This document shows, in pieces, positions 38,511-49,876 of a stretch of 64,000 bases of DNA. Where the stretch lies: positions 25,001 through 89,000 of the forward strand of contig CAUYUJ010001403.1 of NCBI GenBank assembly GCA_963575745.1. Direction: 5' to 3'. The notes under the pieces were generated by a model. That model saw nothing but the letters and a program-made list of their open reading frames with translations, was not told the origin of the DNA and did not search any database. How positions within the stretch are numbered: the first letter of the stretch is position 1; each line of letters starts with the position of its first letter. The stretch comes from Prorocentrum cordatum. Lineage: Eukaryota > Sar > Dinophyceae > Prorocentrales > Prorocentraceae. Made by a program: the position numbers and the translations under genes.

Positions 38511-39760
38511 CTGGCCGCGTCGCTGGGAAGCGGCGAAAACAGCGGCGCCGGAACCCGGATTCGAGAAGGGCACGACGCCACTAGACTAGAGGGCATCACG
38601 GCAGGCCTATAGCTCGGAGCCCCGATCTTGGTCCGTTTCTGGCTGAGCCCGGAGGCAACGTCTGGATAGCGATCTGGCCTCAAAAAGGCTTGATGTGGAG
38701 GCTTGGCGATGGCGGACGCCCGGACGTCTGGAGGGCCCGATCTCCTCCAATCGCCCCCTCTCCTCGCACTTGGCCTCTTCCCCCCCCCTCCTCATTCCCT
38801 CCTCCTGTTCCTCTGCCTCCTGCTCCCTCCTCTTCCTCCGCCTCTCTCCTCCTCCATGGTCGCCCCCGTGCTCCTTCCTCCCTTGGGATCCTGGAGACCA
38901 CCGACAGGCGCGCATCCCAAGATCTCGAGCTGCAGCGCTTTCTCACTTCCCCATGGCCCAGAAACGGCCCCTGGTGGTTGACATCGGGGGCGGCCAAGAT
39001 GGAGGTGATGACTTGGGGGGGGCAGTTATCATTGCTGGGGCCATGATATCCTCTTGTTTCAGCACGTCCCTTGCCCCCCGCCCCCCCGGGCCGCGCACGT
39101 GCCTCGGGCCATGATCTGAGAGACCCCCTCCTGGACGCCCCCCGATGGCAAAACTGCGACGACAAGCAGCACAGCACCGGGCGCGGTCTGTGCGCCAGCT
39201 GCTATGGCGGCGCGGGGCCGTTTTACCAGCCTGACACATCTCTTACCAAGTTTGGCATCTCCCTCTCTTGGTGCCGATCCGACGGATCCTCCCAGTTTCT
39301 GAGGGTGCATTCCTGATCTTGTAATCGCCTTTGGCTTGTCAATCTTTGGGATTGGGGTGCAGTCAAGCCGCTGAAATAAGGACCGCTTTGGACTCAGGAG
39401 GGACTCGGGTTTTCGGGCCGTCACTTACATTTATGTCGTGGAGCCCAGTCGTGGCCGAGGCTCGCCGTGGCCAGAAAAGCCCCTTCGTTATTTATCTGTA
39501 AGGGTTTCGCCCCCTGCCGCCGGCCCCCTCTCTCGGAGAATGGGCCATGGAAGAGCTAAGTCATGAGGCCTTGGCGCTGTCGTGAAGCAGTATCGAAACT
39601 TCATGCGAAGCCGAGTCGCAATCAGCAAAACCAACTGATCACAAGAGGAGTTACCACACCTGGCGATTGGTAAGACGTGTATGGTTTAAGGGCTTGGTTA
39701 CCACGCGATTAAAGGGCCGAGGGAGTTCTCGCAGTTTGGGTTACCACGCCTTGCGATGGA
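38511..39760. other. Unassigned stretch with CT-rich block
   Basis: 38740-38870 is CT-rich (CTCCTCCT, CTTCCC). Several overlapping + frames in 38690-39110 are low-complexity. No gene recognised. Confidence 0.4.
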
Positions 39761-39890
39761 TGTGCGCGATGGGTTCTAATTTCAGAAATGTGGCAAATCC
39801 CCTGTGTTTTTGGACCCTGACCCCGCGGATCTGCGTAAGGTGTGGGTTCGAATTTCAGAAATGTGGCAAATCCCATGTGTTTTTACCTAA
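39761..39890 (+). repeat. 73-bp satellite A, outlying copies
   Basis: Nearly two units with AATTTCAGAAATGTGGCAAA, TTTTGGACCCTGACCCCGCG and GATCTGCGTAAGG, the same family as 40765-41233. Confidence 0.85.
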
Positions 39891-40013
39891 CAGCTCTTGC
39901 TGATAGGCTTCTAGCGGTTTCAAAAGAGAGCATCATGACTCCTCAGGGGGGTCTGGGCGAGACCCGGACAGGCTGCCGCCGCGGCTGCCGCCGCACTCGT
40001 TTTGGCAAACAGT

Positions 40014-40289
40014 CACACACTTCGTGCTCTTCGACCTCCCAGAACTCCACTCCCGGGCCACATTCTGAATGCCCGGAGCCAACTGTAGGCCACTTCGTGC
40101 TCTTCGACTTCCCAGAACTCCATTCCCGGGCCACATTTTGGATGCCCGGAGCCAACTGTAGGCCACTTCGTGCTCTTCGAGTTCCCAGAACTCCATTCCC
40201 GGGCCACATTTTGAATGCCCGGAGCCAACTGTAGGCCACTTCGTGTTCTTCTAGTTCCCAGAACTCCATTCCTGGGCCACATTTTGAAT
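40014..40289 (+). repeat. 73-bp satellite B, four copies
   Basis: Units start with GGCCACTTCGTGCTCTTCGA at 40088, 40161 and 40234 (exactly 73 bp apart), preceded by one diverged unit from about 40014. Each contains CCCAGAACTCCATTCCCGGG and GCCCGGAGCCAACTGTA. Confidence 0.93.
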
Positions 40290-40612
40290 GCTGAGGCAGG
40301 CTGATGCTGCGGCCGAGGCAGGCTGAGGCTGAGGCAGGCTGAGGCTGAGGCCGAGGCTGAAGGCAGACTGAGGCTGAGGCTGAAGCAGACTGAGGCTGAG
40401 GCTGAGGCAGGCTGAGGCTGAGGCTGAAGCAGGCTGATGCTGAGGCAGGCTGAGGCTGAGGCTGAGGCTGATGCAGGCTGAGGCTGAGGCAGGCTGAGGC
40501 TGAGGCCGAGGCTGAAGGCAGACTGAGGCTGAGGCTGAAGCAGGCTGAGGCTGAGGCTGAGGCAGGCTGAGGCTGAGGCTGAGGCTGAGGCTGAGGCTGA
40601 GGCTGTGACTGC
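40290..40612 (+). repeat. GAGGCT hexanucleotide satellite
   Basis: About 320 bp of GCTGAG/GAGGCA hexamers with larger-scale repetition (for example GGCTGAGGCCGAGGCTGAAGG twice). Confidence 0.93.
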
Positions 40613-40764
40613 GACTGCCGTTGCCGCTGCGACTGTCATCGCGAATGCGACTACGACTGCGAGAACAGCAGAATTCTACAACTGGATTTTCATCTGAATC
40701 TTAAGGGGAATGCTTTCATATATGCTTCTACACATCGCTGTTAGGTTGCTTTGCCGGGATAATT

Positions 40765-41233
40765 GGACCCTGACCCCGCGGATCTGCGTGAGGGGTGGCA
40801 CCGAATTTCAGAAATGTAGCAAATCCCCTATGTTTTTGGACCCTGACCCCGCGGATCTGCGTGAGGGGTGGCACCGAATTTCAGAAATGTGGCAAATCCC
40901 CTGTGTTTTTGGACCCTGACCCCGCGGATCTGCGTGAGGGGTGGCACCGAATTTCAGAAATGTGGCAAATCCCTGTGTTTTTGGACCCTGACCCCGCGGA
41001 TCTGCGTGAGGGGTGGCACCGAATTTCAGAAATGTGGCAAATCCATGTGTTTTTGGACCCTGACCCCGCGGATCTGCGTGAGGGGTGGCACCGAATTTCA
41101 GAAATGTGGCAAATCCCATGTGTTTTTGGACCCTGACCCCGCGGATCTGCGTGAGGGGTGGCACCGAATTTCAGAAATGTGGCAAATCCCCTGTGTTTTT
41201 GGACCCTGACCCCGCGGATCTGCGTGAGGGGTG
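40765..41233 (+). repeat. 73-bp satellite A, main array
   Basis: GGACCCTGACCCCGCGGATC starts at 40765, 40838, 40911, 40983, 41055, 41128 and 41201: spacing 73, 73, 72, 72, 73, 73. Variation is mostly in a C-run (ATCCCCTATG, ATCCCCTGTG, ATCCCTGTG, ATCCATGTG, ATCCCATGTG). All three frames stay open for part of the array, but nothing suggests translation. Confidence 0.96.
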
Positions 41234-42484
41234 TCGATTTCGAGCCCCCCCAGCAATTCAGACAACGCGCCCAGGGGACGCTGGAAAATCCTGTTTGGGC
41301 CTCCCCCCCCTCGCGCGGTCAATCAACTAGTTACAGTAACCAGCAAGAAGCAGAACTGTAACACTGGAAACTACAAGCTACAACTGGTACAGGAAACTGC
41401 GAACCCGCGCCTACAGCCTGGTGGCCCCATAAGGGGGCCGGCGGATTTTGCGTTCCTTGTGTAAGCACGCTGACTGTAAGCTCGGTGTGAGCTCGAGGCT
41501 GGTGGTAATGTCTGGGCTGCCGCTCGCTGCGGCGACGCAGACCTCTCCGTGGCCGCTCGCGCGCTGCTCGCTGCTCTTGCGCCGCGCACGGCGACGAGGG
41601 CCGACGCCCGAGCAGATGGTCGAACCAGAAATTACGACACGAACGCGGCCTCCCAGAGGTCCGCGCGGATGCCGTGGATCTGCGCTGGACAGCCCCCCTG
41701 GCACGCAGAGCGCGTCAGGGGCGGTGCCAGGTTTTCAGAGGTCCGCGCGGATATCTTGGATCGGCGTTTCGGACGGGTGGTCCTGGCGGGTGACCTGGAT
41801 GGGGGGGTGCAGAAGAGGGCCCCCAAGGGATGCCTTTGGGGCCCCTTCCGGGCCCACGCTGGCCCCTCAGGGGCCCCAAGGGCCCCTTTGGGGCCCTCTT
41901 CTTCTTTACCCCCCCAGGTAGGGACCCGCCCGAGCCTTGGGCCCCCCACAGCGACGCCTGCGGCGCCGCCCCCTGGCTCACTCTGCGCGTCAGGGAGGGC
42001 GTCCAGCTCCGATCTATAGGTTGGCCGCGCGGACCTCCGAGAGCCAATGCGTATGCCGTGTGCTGTTTCTCGGGGCGGGGCGGGGCGGGGCGGGCCAGAA
42101 GGTCGGAGCGTTGCCGAGGGGCACAGGGCGCAGGTTGCGGAGCGTCGGCGCCGACCCAGACCTGCCCTTGCCGTTCGGGGTGTCTGGCGGTGTCCCGTGT
42201 TTTTGTTTGTGCGTGTCGGCAGTTGCTCTTCTGTTCAGTCTGGGCCGTTCTGTGCGGTTTTTGGCGGCGGCGGGTTCCTATTCGGTCTCTGAGGGCCCTC
42301 GCAGGGCCCTGGGAGAGCCGCACAAAGAAGACTCGGGGTGCGCAGAGCCAGCCCTGGGGTTCTGGGGGCCCCGTCCTGGCCCCCAAACGGGGTATCGCAC
42401 GGCCGGTGACGGGGGTCAGCCAATCCCCTCTGGCCGACACGGGCTGGGGAGCCACGTGCAGCCGAGCCCCCCTGCCCTCAGGGG
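41234..42484. other. Unassigned GC-rich stretch
   Basis: AGGTCCGCGCGGAT occurs at about 41656 and 41740 within a partly repeated block; 41800-41900 is rich in GGGGCCC. Long overlapping frames lack recognisable domains. Confidence 0.4.
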
Positions 42485-42635
42485 GGACAGAACCCCCACC
42501 CTGACGCGTCGATTAGTGAATTGTCCGTTTTCCTCGAGATGGCGCCGCGGCCGTAATTTTCCAGGCTTGCGCCTGCCAGGTTTGGGCCCGAGGTCGTCTT
42601 CACTAAACCACGTTTTACTAAGGGGGGTTCTGTCC
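42485..42635. mobile_element. GGACAGAACCCCC TIR element, copy A
   Basis: 151 bp starting GGACAGAACCCCCACCCTGA and ending AAGGGGGGTTCTGTCC, i.e. 13-14-bp terminal inverted repeats. Copy B at 51718-52043 is homologous throughout (CCAGGTTTGGGC, CGAGGTCGT, ACTAAACCACG). MITE-like, no coding capacity. Confidence 0.8.
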
Positions 42636-43224
42636 ATCCCCGATTCCCCCCCTCCCTCGGGCCGGCCTGGGCTTCTGGGAGCTGCTCCGTGGCCTGCCTG
42701 GGCTCGCGACGGGGTCCTGGCGGACCCCAGTGAGCGCGGACCCAGGCCGGCGTGCCCCCGCTGGACTCGGGGGCGGCAGTCGTCTCTTCAAGGAGGAGGA
42801 GGAGGAGGAGGAGGATGACCAGGAGGAGAAGGAGGAGGAGGAGGAGGAGGAGGAGGAGGAGGAGGAGGAGGAGGAGAAGAAGGAGGAGGAGGAGGACTCC
42901 TGTCTCGGTTTTTTTCTTGCGTTTAGGTCCTACGCCGGGCGGGGGTAGGCGTATCAACGACACGCTGCCGTTGGGAGCCTGTCGCGTGTTCCTCGTTTCA
43001 GAGTCCGGGGGGCCGAGTCTTTCTCACCAGCGACTGGCTGATGGGTTCCCCAGGGCGGCGCGGCATTCTGGGTTTGCCCTCCCGCTCCTTGGGCCACGCA
43101 GACCCGGGACGCGGGACAGTCAGGAAAAGACTCAGGACGCGTAAACTGTCCTGGGGATGAGGTCACGCGACGGGCTCCAGTGACCCGTGCCGAACAGAAA
43201 TAATCTTCAGAGGCTTGGGTCATC
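42636..43224. other. Unassigned stretch with (GGA)n
   Basis: (GGA)n at 42790-42897; otherwise nothing recognised. Confidence 0.45.
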
Positions 43225-43475
43225 CTCACACGGCAGGTTCGTGCGGCGTTGGCACGCAGGCGACGCCAGCGAAGGCGTTTGAGGTTGAACTCTGCGCCTT
43301 TGCGGCACAAAGGGGCACGTAGGAACACCGCATGATAAAACGATGCGGAAGCACCAACGAGGGACAGTTACGCCACATGACCCGACGGAGTTCAACCTGG
43401 AACGGTCGGAGCCGCGATCGATTCAAGATTGAACGATTGACGTAGTGTCAAAGGCCTTTGCGCGCGCCGACGCCG
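43225..43475. repeat. TCAAGGTTGA inverted-repeat element, copy 2
   Basis: GCGTTTGAGGTTGAACTCTG is mirrored by CGGAGTTCAACCTGGAACGG, followed by CGATCGATTCAAGATTGAACG and GCGCGCGCCGACGCCG, the order seen at 34295-34480. Confidence 0.7.
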
Positions 43476-44400
43476 TATAAAGTACCATGTCCTCCTCCCA
43501 GGGGGGCAGGGTGGGGGGGGCAGTGGCAGCCCTCTGAGAAGGACCCCCGCGCCTCTCAGAAGACACGGGGCGCCTGGCGTCCAGGGGCCGATCCCTCGGG
43601 CAGAAGGCCCCATGCCCTCTCGGGAGGCTGCACCGTTGCCTTTGCCAACTTCGCTCGCCACCAGTCCGCTCGAGCGCATCATACACCATGTCGTGCACCA
43701 GCCCGCGGGAGTCCTAAGGCAACGTGAGCTTGGGCAAGCGATAGCGCCGTGAGCGAAGTCTTGCTCCCCTCGTCGTCGTTAATGTTGCCTGTTGCCTGTT
43801 ACCTCGGGCCCTGTGCGTTCGAGGACCGGCGAACTCCTGTGTTCAGATGAACAGGAAGAGGAAGATCTCTCCTCCTCGTCTCTCCTCCGCCTCCCAGGTT
43901 GCATCTCATGGGAGGTTTAATTCAGCATAGGCTCTAGTATTTCCGTGGTCGAAAACAGTCCGAGTCCAGCGCAATCCCGCTTGGCCCGACTTAAGCAGAT
44001 CTAATGCGGCCTGATCCTGGGCCTCATCCAGCTTAGTATCACCACAATCGGGCTGAATCGATTGAACCGTTCACACGAAGGCCTCCCAGGAGCTGCCTTC
44101 TCCGCCTCCACCCGCCACCGGGGGCGAAGCGACTGTGGAATCCCTGACTGGCTCGCTCCGCAGCCGCAGGGGTCTCAGCATCTGCGCTTCCACCGTCCTC
44201 TTCCCTCGTGCTGCGCCGCGCGTCGCGGCGGCGAGTTCGGTTGGGAGGCCCTGAGGATTCGGACCGCGCGGATTTATTCTCCACACCTGGACCGATGGCG
44301 AGAATGAAGGAGGGAGGAAGGTAGGGACTCCCCCTCCCGCACCCCCCGAGCCCCTGGCCGCTCGAGCTCATCACACGGCCGCCCCAGGCCTCTGCTCGGC
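43476..44400. other. Unassigned stretch
   Basis: Mixed, moderately GC-rich sequence. No gene or repeat identified. Confidence 0.4.
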
Positions 44401-44756
44401 CGCCTGCCTCGTGGGCTCGCCCTGGCCGCTGCCGTGGCCGCCGCTGCCGCCGCCGCTGCCGAGGCCGCCGCGGAGCGTCTCGCCGCCGCCGCCGTCGCCC
44501 CCCGGGGCCGCCGCTTGCCGCCGTCGTCCACGCTCGCTGCCGCCGCCGGGACCGGCGCCCCTTCTCGCCGCCGCTCCCGCGCCCCCTCCCTGCCGCGAGG
44601 ACGTGCGCCTGCCGACGGGCGCGACCTTCGGCGGCGCCCCAGGGCCGACCACGCGGGGCTCCGCCGAGGAGATGGGGCCGTCGACGTCGCCGTCTGGGCC
44701 TAGAAACTATCCTCCTCCTAACTATCCTCCTCCTCCTCCTCCTCCTCTTCCTAGCC
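44401..44756. repeat. (GCC)-rich low-complexity block upstream of the non-LTR element
   Basis: GCC/CTG trinucleotide-like sequence (44430-44600) then (TCC)n at 44710-44750. The Pro- and Ala-rich frames here are probably leader or fortuitous. Confidence 0.6.
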
Positions 44757-44856
44757 CGTGGGCCCGAGCCGATTGAGAGGGGCCGCGGCACATCCATTCA
44801 TTCTTTGTGCTTCTCCACAAGAAATCGGAGGGGCCCATGATTGTTCCTGCTCGGGC

Positions 44857-47800
44857 ATGATGAGCGCTTCTTCTCGCCCCTACGCCAATGCCGCGCAGGT
44901 GATCAGCTACAACCCTCTCTCCACCCTGAACTGCGGCAGGCTCGACGACATATTCAGTGAGTTCAAGCACAAAGCGGTCATCGGGCTGCAGGGCACCAGA
45001 CTACCAGGACACGATCTGGCTATTGAGCAGCGAAGTATTGGAAATCATATATTCTATTCTGCTGGATATGGACGACGGTCTAATAAGCATGCAGGCGTTG
45101 CAATTGGGCTGCATCGGAGAATGTTTCGTGACACTTCGATCAAGGAGATCAAGGTGCCTAAGGACCCGAGCTTGCAGGGGCGTGGCATCCTCATACGTAC
45201 TCGTACGGACAGCATGGACGTGGCATGGATATCCTTGTACTTTCCCCCTGAGAATGTTGGCAATCACAAGCCCAGGTCCCCGTTCCAGAAGCTTCTTTCA
45301 TGGACCTCACAGATTCTGGCTGGACTCCCCGCACGTGTGTTACCTATAGTGATGATGGACGGGAATGGCAGAGTGGGCGTGCTCGCAGGACCTCAGGGCG
45401 TACCATGCCCAGATGATTGTTTCGCGATCGGCCCGCACTTTAGAGAACCAACCAACACGAATGGCAGCTATTTGAGACAATTCTGGCTTGATTTTCACTT
45501 GTGTGCGGTGAACACATACTTTCCTCACGGGGCCGGGCCTGCTCATTATAACTTAGGCATGAACACCCAGCACAGGATCGACTACATATGCGTGCCATAT
45601 GGGTTTCTGACATCGGGAGCTATACACTCGGCATTCGTTCTGGATCGTGCTGGTGACCGGCTTCAACTCATACGAAGCATTCGGAAGGCTGATCACCGAC
45701 CTGTTCAGATAAATCTTGATATTCAATTACAGTACGACGGCAGCAAGCAGAATATAAAGTGGGATCGAGAAGGTATGATGCAGGAAATGCTACATGGAGG
45801 GGTTCGAGATCTGATACATACTGACATCACCCAATGGTGTCTGGACAGCGAGCAGGAGTGGCAGCAAATCTTAGACACAGGATCGGTCACACAATCATGG
45901 CAGTTTCTCGTGGACGGATTGCAGCCCATCGCTCAGAAGCACTTCACACCACATCCAGACACGAAACTTCAGGACAAATCAAAGCAAAAGATCCAACTTC
46001 TTCGTGCACGGCGCGACCTTCGACAAGCAGTGGCTCAGCAGTGGACACACGACGGACTGGGACCTATAAGATATATCTGTCGTATTCTTGGGATCGGATC
46101 GAGCATGCACTCGCTACGAGATCTACTACACGGATGGCGAGTAGCAGTGTGTCTTGGCATAGCGAGCAGAAAGGTCACCTCACATATCAAGCAAATGCAG
46201 ATCGATCGGCAGCTGGCACTGATGGAAGCATGTACACAGGCATGGAATGACAAGCGCCATGCGGAGGCGCATCAGCTTGCACGAATGATTACAGGAAAAA
46301 GACTTGGACCCAAACGACGACGATGCGGACGACCCATCACGTTACGACTTACACGAGATGAAGCTGAACAACGTTTCTCTAAGGCAGGAGCTCTTAAGGG
46401 ATGGGGTGCTCGCAGGATCACGGACGCCAGGCTCTTCATTCAAGCACAACAGGCTCGTCATCCCCCCACCCCAGACGAACGGCCACAGGCCGAACGCGAT
46501 CTCCTTCGTACTATTCAAGCTCTTGGCAAGGCAAAAAATCGACGAGCAGCCCCAGAGTGGGATTTACCTTCTGAGGTATGGCGTATCTTTCTTTCTCCAC
46601 CTGTTGGCACGGTGGTGCAGCATGGTATTGGATTGGACACCCCCACAGAGCAGCTGCAGTGTATTTATGATCGGCTATTGGTGTTCCACCAGAAAGTTCG
46701 CGCGAACAACAAAGCTCCGCAGCAATGGCATAGAGATAAGTGTTTTGGAATACCCAAGGACTTGGACGACGCGCGATGGGTACACGGATATGGTGCTTAC
46801 AGTAACTCGTTCTATCGCGGCCTCCTTCGGAGCCAGCCCGCAGACGTACTATATCCTCACGCGTATCATGTTCCTGGAAGGAGATGCGAGGGAGCAATTG
46901 CGGCTACCACAGTTAGGAAAGCAAAAAAATCCCACATCGCTCCCAACTTCGACGCGGTCAACGCTTTCAATTGCGTGAAGCAGGATCGCATCATCTTCCC
47001 CACCGCCTCCGAGAGTGATGCGAAGCTTTTTGATGATCGAATTGGGGGGTGTGTTACGGACTACGGCGCATTGGACGCATTGGATGGCAGGGTCAACTTT
47101 CACCGCGGCGAGGGAGTTACACAAGGGAGCTCGCTCGGCACCGGACTTTTTGAGAAGGCATATGGCGCATCGATCGACGACTGGCGAGCTGACACAACAG
47201 ATCCACAGCTGCAGGTTCCATCGGTAGTTCGTGACAATATCGTAGATTGCTCGATCTTTAGATTCGTGGACGACGTCAGACGCCTACTATGTGTTCAAGG
47301 ATTCACACAGATGATGGACTCTAGCTCACGATGCATTGATTCTCTGTCGCGACACCTCCTGGAGATAGGTTGCGCGCAGAACGAGAAGAAGCTAGAGGCC
47401 ACTGCATTCTTCATGGGTAAACTATCGGGCCATCTACAGCGACGTGCGTATGCTGATCCATGGATGCCTGGACGTGTGATGAGAGAGGCTCGATACCTTG
47501 GCCCCATGCTGCACTATCGCGGATACACGGGGGTAGAACTTAATCGACGGATTCAAGCGTGCAAAAAGAACTGGTATATGTTTCACAAGTTTTGGTTCAG
47601 CAGAGTATGCCGCGACTTCAAGATTATCTTGTTTCGCATGATGTGCATGGCCTGTCTTATGTCTGGTATCTTGGGGCTGCCTTTCACCAAAGAGGACGAG
47701 GCCAAGCTCGACAGGACACAGACATGGTTTTGTCGTAAGTTGTTGCAGGGCGCGGCGACGAAAACCACCCTCCTTCCCGACGGCACCGAGAAGAAGAGGA

Positions 47801-47907
47801 GCCTCGCCTCTGCACGAGTTTTACTGCTGCTCCGACTAGCACCCGTCTCGCTGGAGCTCAGGATTCAGAGATTGAGGTGGTACCAAGCAATGTTCAGGGC
47901 CCCTGAA
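44857..47907 (+). CDS. Non-LTR retrotransposon endonuclease/reverse transcriptase
   Basis: From ATG 44857 about 1016 residues precede the A-rich tract. Residues about 10-310 are an AP-type endonuclease: VISYNP, VIGLQGTRLP, AGVAIGL, MMDGNGRVG, HRIDYICV and ADHRPV. The metal-binding Glu expected in LQE-T is Gly here. A helical linker follows, then reverse transcriptase: FDAVNAFN (Asp near residue 699), GVTQGSSLGTG (about 754, in place of QGDPLS) and FRFVDDV (about 803, in place of F/YADD), then a thumb-like region with LDRTQTWFCRKLLQG. It would nick target DNA and prime cDNA synthesis from the nick. Codon use is less GC-biased than the host-like genes nearby, suggesting separate origin. The frame runs on through the poly(A) as poly-Lys, clearly not native. 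Confidence 0.85.
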
Positions 47908-47937
47908 AAAGAAAAAAGAAAAAAAAAAAGAAAAAAG

Positions 47938-48027
<90 letters not shown>
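47905..48027 (+). repeat. A-rich tract with pure 90-nt poly(A)
   Basis: GAAAAAGAAAAAAG-type sequence leads into an uninterrupted run of 90 A from 47938 to 48027. It sits inside the retrotransposon coding region, not at its 3' end. Confidence 0.97.
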
Positions 48028-48028
<1 letters not shown>

Positions 48029-48061
48029 GAACAGCTCCTGACTATCCTCCTGGCCCCCCAG

Positions 48062-48775
48062 ATGCCCTTCGAGCAGGACCCAGTGGAGCTTAACTTTTTC
48101 GTGAAAAGGATGATTGAAGATTTGAACTCGCTCGCGGAACTTGAGGAGGGTGCGGATTTCGTGGATAGGTATCAGGGCGCCCCCCAAAGGCTCTTAATGG
48201 ATCAGGATCTGAAGGCCCATTTCTTGGACATCGACGTCTCAGAGCTTCGGGGTAAGTACCTCTCGGTTGCCGTGCCTCCTCCAGGCCACCATCAGCCCCC
48301 TCAGGATCCCGAAGATGAGCCCCCACATGCTCGTGAATACCGATGTCATGATCTTCTCCCGAATGGACAGGAGTGTGGAGAGACGTTCGAGACCCTTAGA
48401 GCCCTGCGGGTCCACCAATCGCGTGTTCGGAGAGCGGATGGTGTCGTACATGTTGAAAAGTTCGTGCAGAGTAGTATGTGTCCATGGTGTTCGTCTGGGT
48501 TTAGCAGTCGGGACTCAGCGGTATCACATGCGCGCCATGCTTTTATCCAGAGTCGATGTCTTACGGATCATGCCATAACACCACAGAAAGTACCTGATGA
48601 AGTTGAACTTGTATGTCCGCTATGTGAACAGCACTTTATGTCTCTGGCGCTATATCACATCCATGTTCGGTCGCATGTTCCAGGGCCTCGAGATATACAT
48701 TTATCAGTAGCTCGTTCGGGGCTCGAGATCATTCCAGAGTTGGCCGCGCGGTTCGGCCACCTACCTCTCCGAGGA
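48062..48775 (+). CDS. Zinc-finger C-terminal part of the non-LTR element
   Basis: From ATG 48062 the frame (open to 49876) encodes an acidic/helical start (VELNFFVKRMIEDLNSLAEL) then three zinc-finger-like segments: YRCHDLLPNGQECGETFETL...HQ (about residues 93-117), CPWCSSGFSSRDSAVSHARH (about 139-158) and CPLCEQHFMSLALYHIHVRS followed by H (about 181-201), the last a good C2H2 pattern. Such fingers downstream of RT are typical of nucleic-acid-binding tails of non-LTR elements. After about residue 238 this frame becomes Gly/Ser/Arg-rich noise while another frame takes over, so the end at 48775 is my estimate. The ATG may be fortuitous if this was once joined to the RT. Confidence 0.7.
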
Positions 48776-48785
48776 CGCAGAGGCC

Positions 48786-49484
48786 ATGCCCCTCGACCTC
48801 GCGCTCCCGCCAGCGCAGCGTCAGCGCAGGGAGGAGCCTCTCGGCAAAGCGCTGAAGGAGGCCGACAAGGACAATTTGAAGGCGATCAAGGACATGATGA
48901 TTCTCGTAGCAAAGTTGGGACTGGCAGCAGAGTACCAAGCACGTGTGGCGAGAGCGGTTTCGGACCTGGAGGTGTGCGTGTGCCCGTTGTCGGTAGAGAT
49001 GGTGCAGGCTGGCCTGGAGGCGGGTCGTGGCTACGCGCAGCAAGCAGCGGGAGTGGCCAAGGAGGATCGAGAGCAGCAGTTGGGTCTCCCGCATACGTCG
49101 ATATTCTTGGCCATCATGAACAAAGCCGGGCAGAAGGCAGTACAGTTGAGCGGCCAGGCCAAGACGGACTTCGAGCGCTACACCACCAACTACACGCAGA
49201 TCAAGGAATCCAAGGGCATGCAGGCCCTTCATCACGCCCTGCAGAAGGACATCCCTTACTGCCGCGTGAAGAAAACATATGCACGAGACTATGCGAAGAT
49301 AGAGATCAAAGTAAACAGAGCGGCCGTGGCATGGCCGGCGTGGGAGCATGCCAAAACATTGTTGAGCAGCCAGGGCGGCATCTTCAAGTACGGGATGGCG
49401 CCATCGTCAGACATAGCGCGCAGAGTGCAGCAGGTGTTAGAGGAGCTTGGCGAGAGTCGAACGCACGAGGAGAGGTATCGCTAG
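48786..49484 (+). CDS. Helical ORF downstream of zinc fingers (232 aa)
   Basis: ATG 48786, stop 49482-49484. Protein-like and mostly alpha-helical: PLGKALKEADKDNLKAIKDM, LVAKLGLAAEYQARVARAVS, IFLAIMNKAGQKAVQLSG and ALHHALQKDIPYCRVKKTYA. No known domain. The open frame extends upstream of the ATG into the zinc-finger segment (SATYLSEDAEA), so it may be a frameshifted continuation of that protein or a second, overlapping ORF. In dinoflagellate elements I remember similar KLGL...A segments near RT proteins, unverified. Confidence 0.6.
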   Translation: MPLDLALPPAQRQRREEPLGKALKEADKDNLKAIKDMMILVAKLGLAAEYQARVARAVSDLEVCVCPLSVEMVQAGLEAGRGYAQQAAGVAKEDREQQLGLPHTSIFLAIMNKAGQKAVQLSGQAKTDFERYTTNYTQIKESKGMQALHHALQKDIPYCRVKKTYARDYAKIEIKVNRAAVAWPAWEHAKTLLSSQGGIFKYGMAPSSDIARRVQQVLEELGESRTHEERYR

Positions 49485-49489
49485 ACGGA

Positions 49490-49682
49490 TCGAGCTCCTC
49501 GTCGACTGTAGAGAGAAATACTTCTGCTGGCTCTCTTTCTTCGACCGCGAGAAGAAATACTTCTGCTGGCTCTTTCTTTTCTTCGACTGCGGAGAGAAAT
49601 GCTGCTGGCTCGTCTTCTTCGACTGCTGGTGGAAATACTTATGCAGGGATTTTGCTTTCTTCGACTGCTGGTGGAAATAGTT
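49490..49682 (+). repeat. ~45-bp tandem repeats (SSTA-RNTSAGS in one frame)
   Basis: Four to five units each containing GAGAAATACTTCTGCTGGCT or GGTGGAAATA plus TTCTTCGACTG. In the zinc-finger frame they read SSTVERNTSAGSL, SSTARRNTSAGSF, SSTAERNAAGSS and SSTAGGNTYAGI, and the frame stays open to 49876, so a disordered tail is possible. Confidence 0.7.
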
Positions 49683-49876
49683 TTGCTGAGCTTCGACAGC
49701 TACTACGAGCAGCTGAGCGACGTCAGAGAGCGGGATCTGAGGCCGCCCATTTTGCCGCTGCTGTTTCCTCTTCTCCTCCTCCTCCTCCTCCTCCTCCGTT
49801 GCGTGAAGTAGTGTATCTCGATCGGCACGCTCGAGCACAGAGCGCTCGTCGAGATGTAATTCGTCGTCGAGGCTGA

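Larger units (their letters stand above)
44857..49876 (+). mobile_element. Non-LTR (LINE-type) retrotransposon, interrupted
   Basis: Coding segments in order: endonuclease/RT (44857-47907), poly(A) tract (47905-48027), zinc-finger segment (48062-about 48775) and helical ORF (48786-49484). The zinc-finger part is in a different frame from the RT, as expected if an intact single ORF was split by the A insertion or expansion. Boundaries are not defined: no target duplication was found. Confidence 0.7.

Noticed and set aside
40765-41361. WTLTPRICVRGG-type repeat proteins
   Set aside because: Frame changes wherever a unit is 72 instead of 73 bp; variation is not codon-structured.
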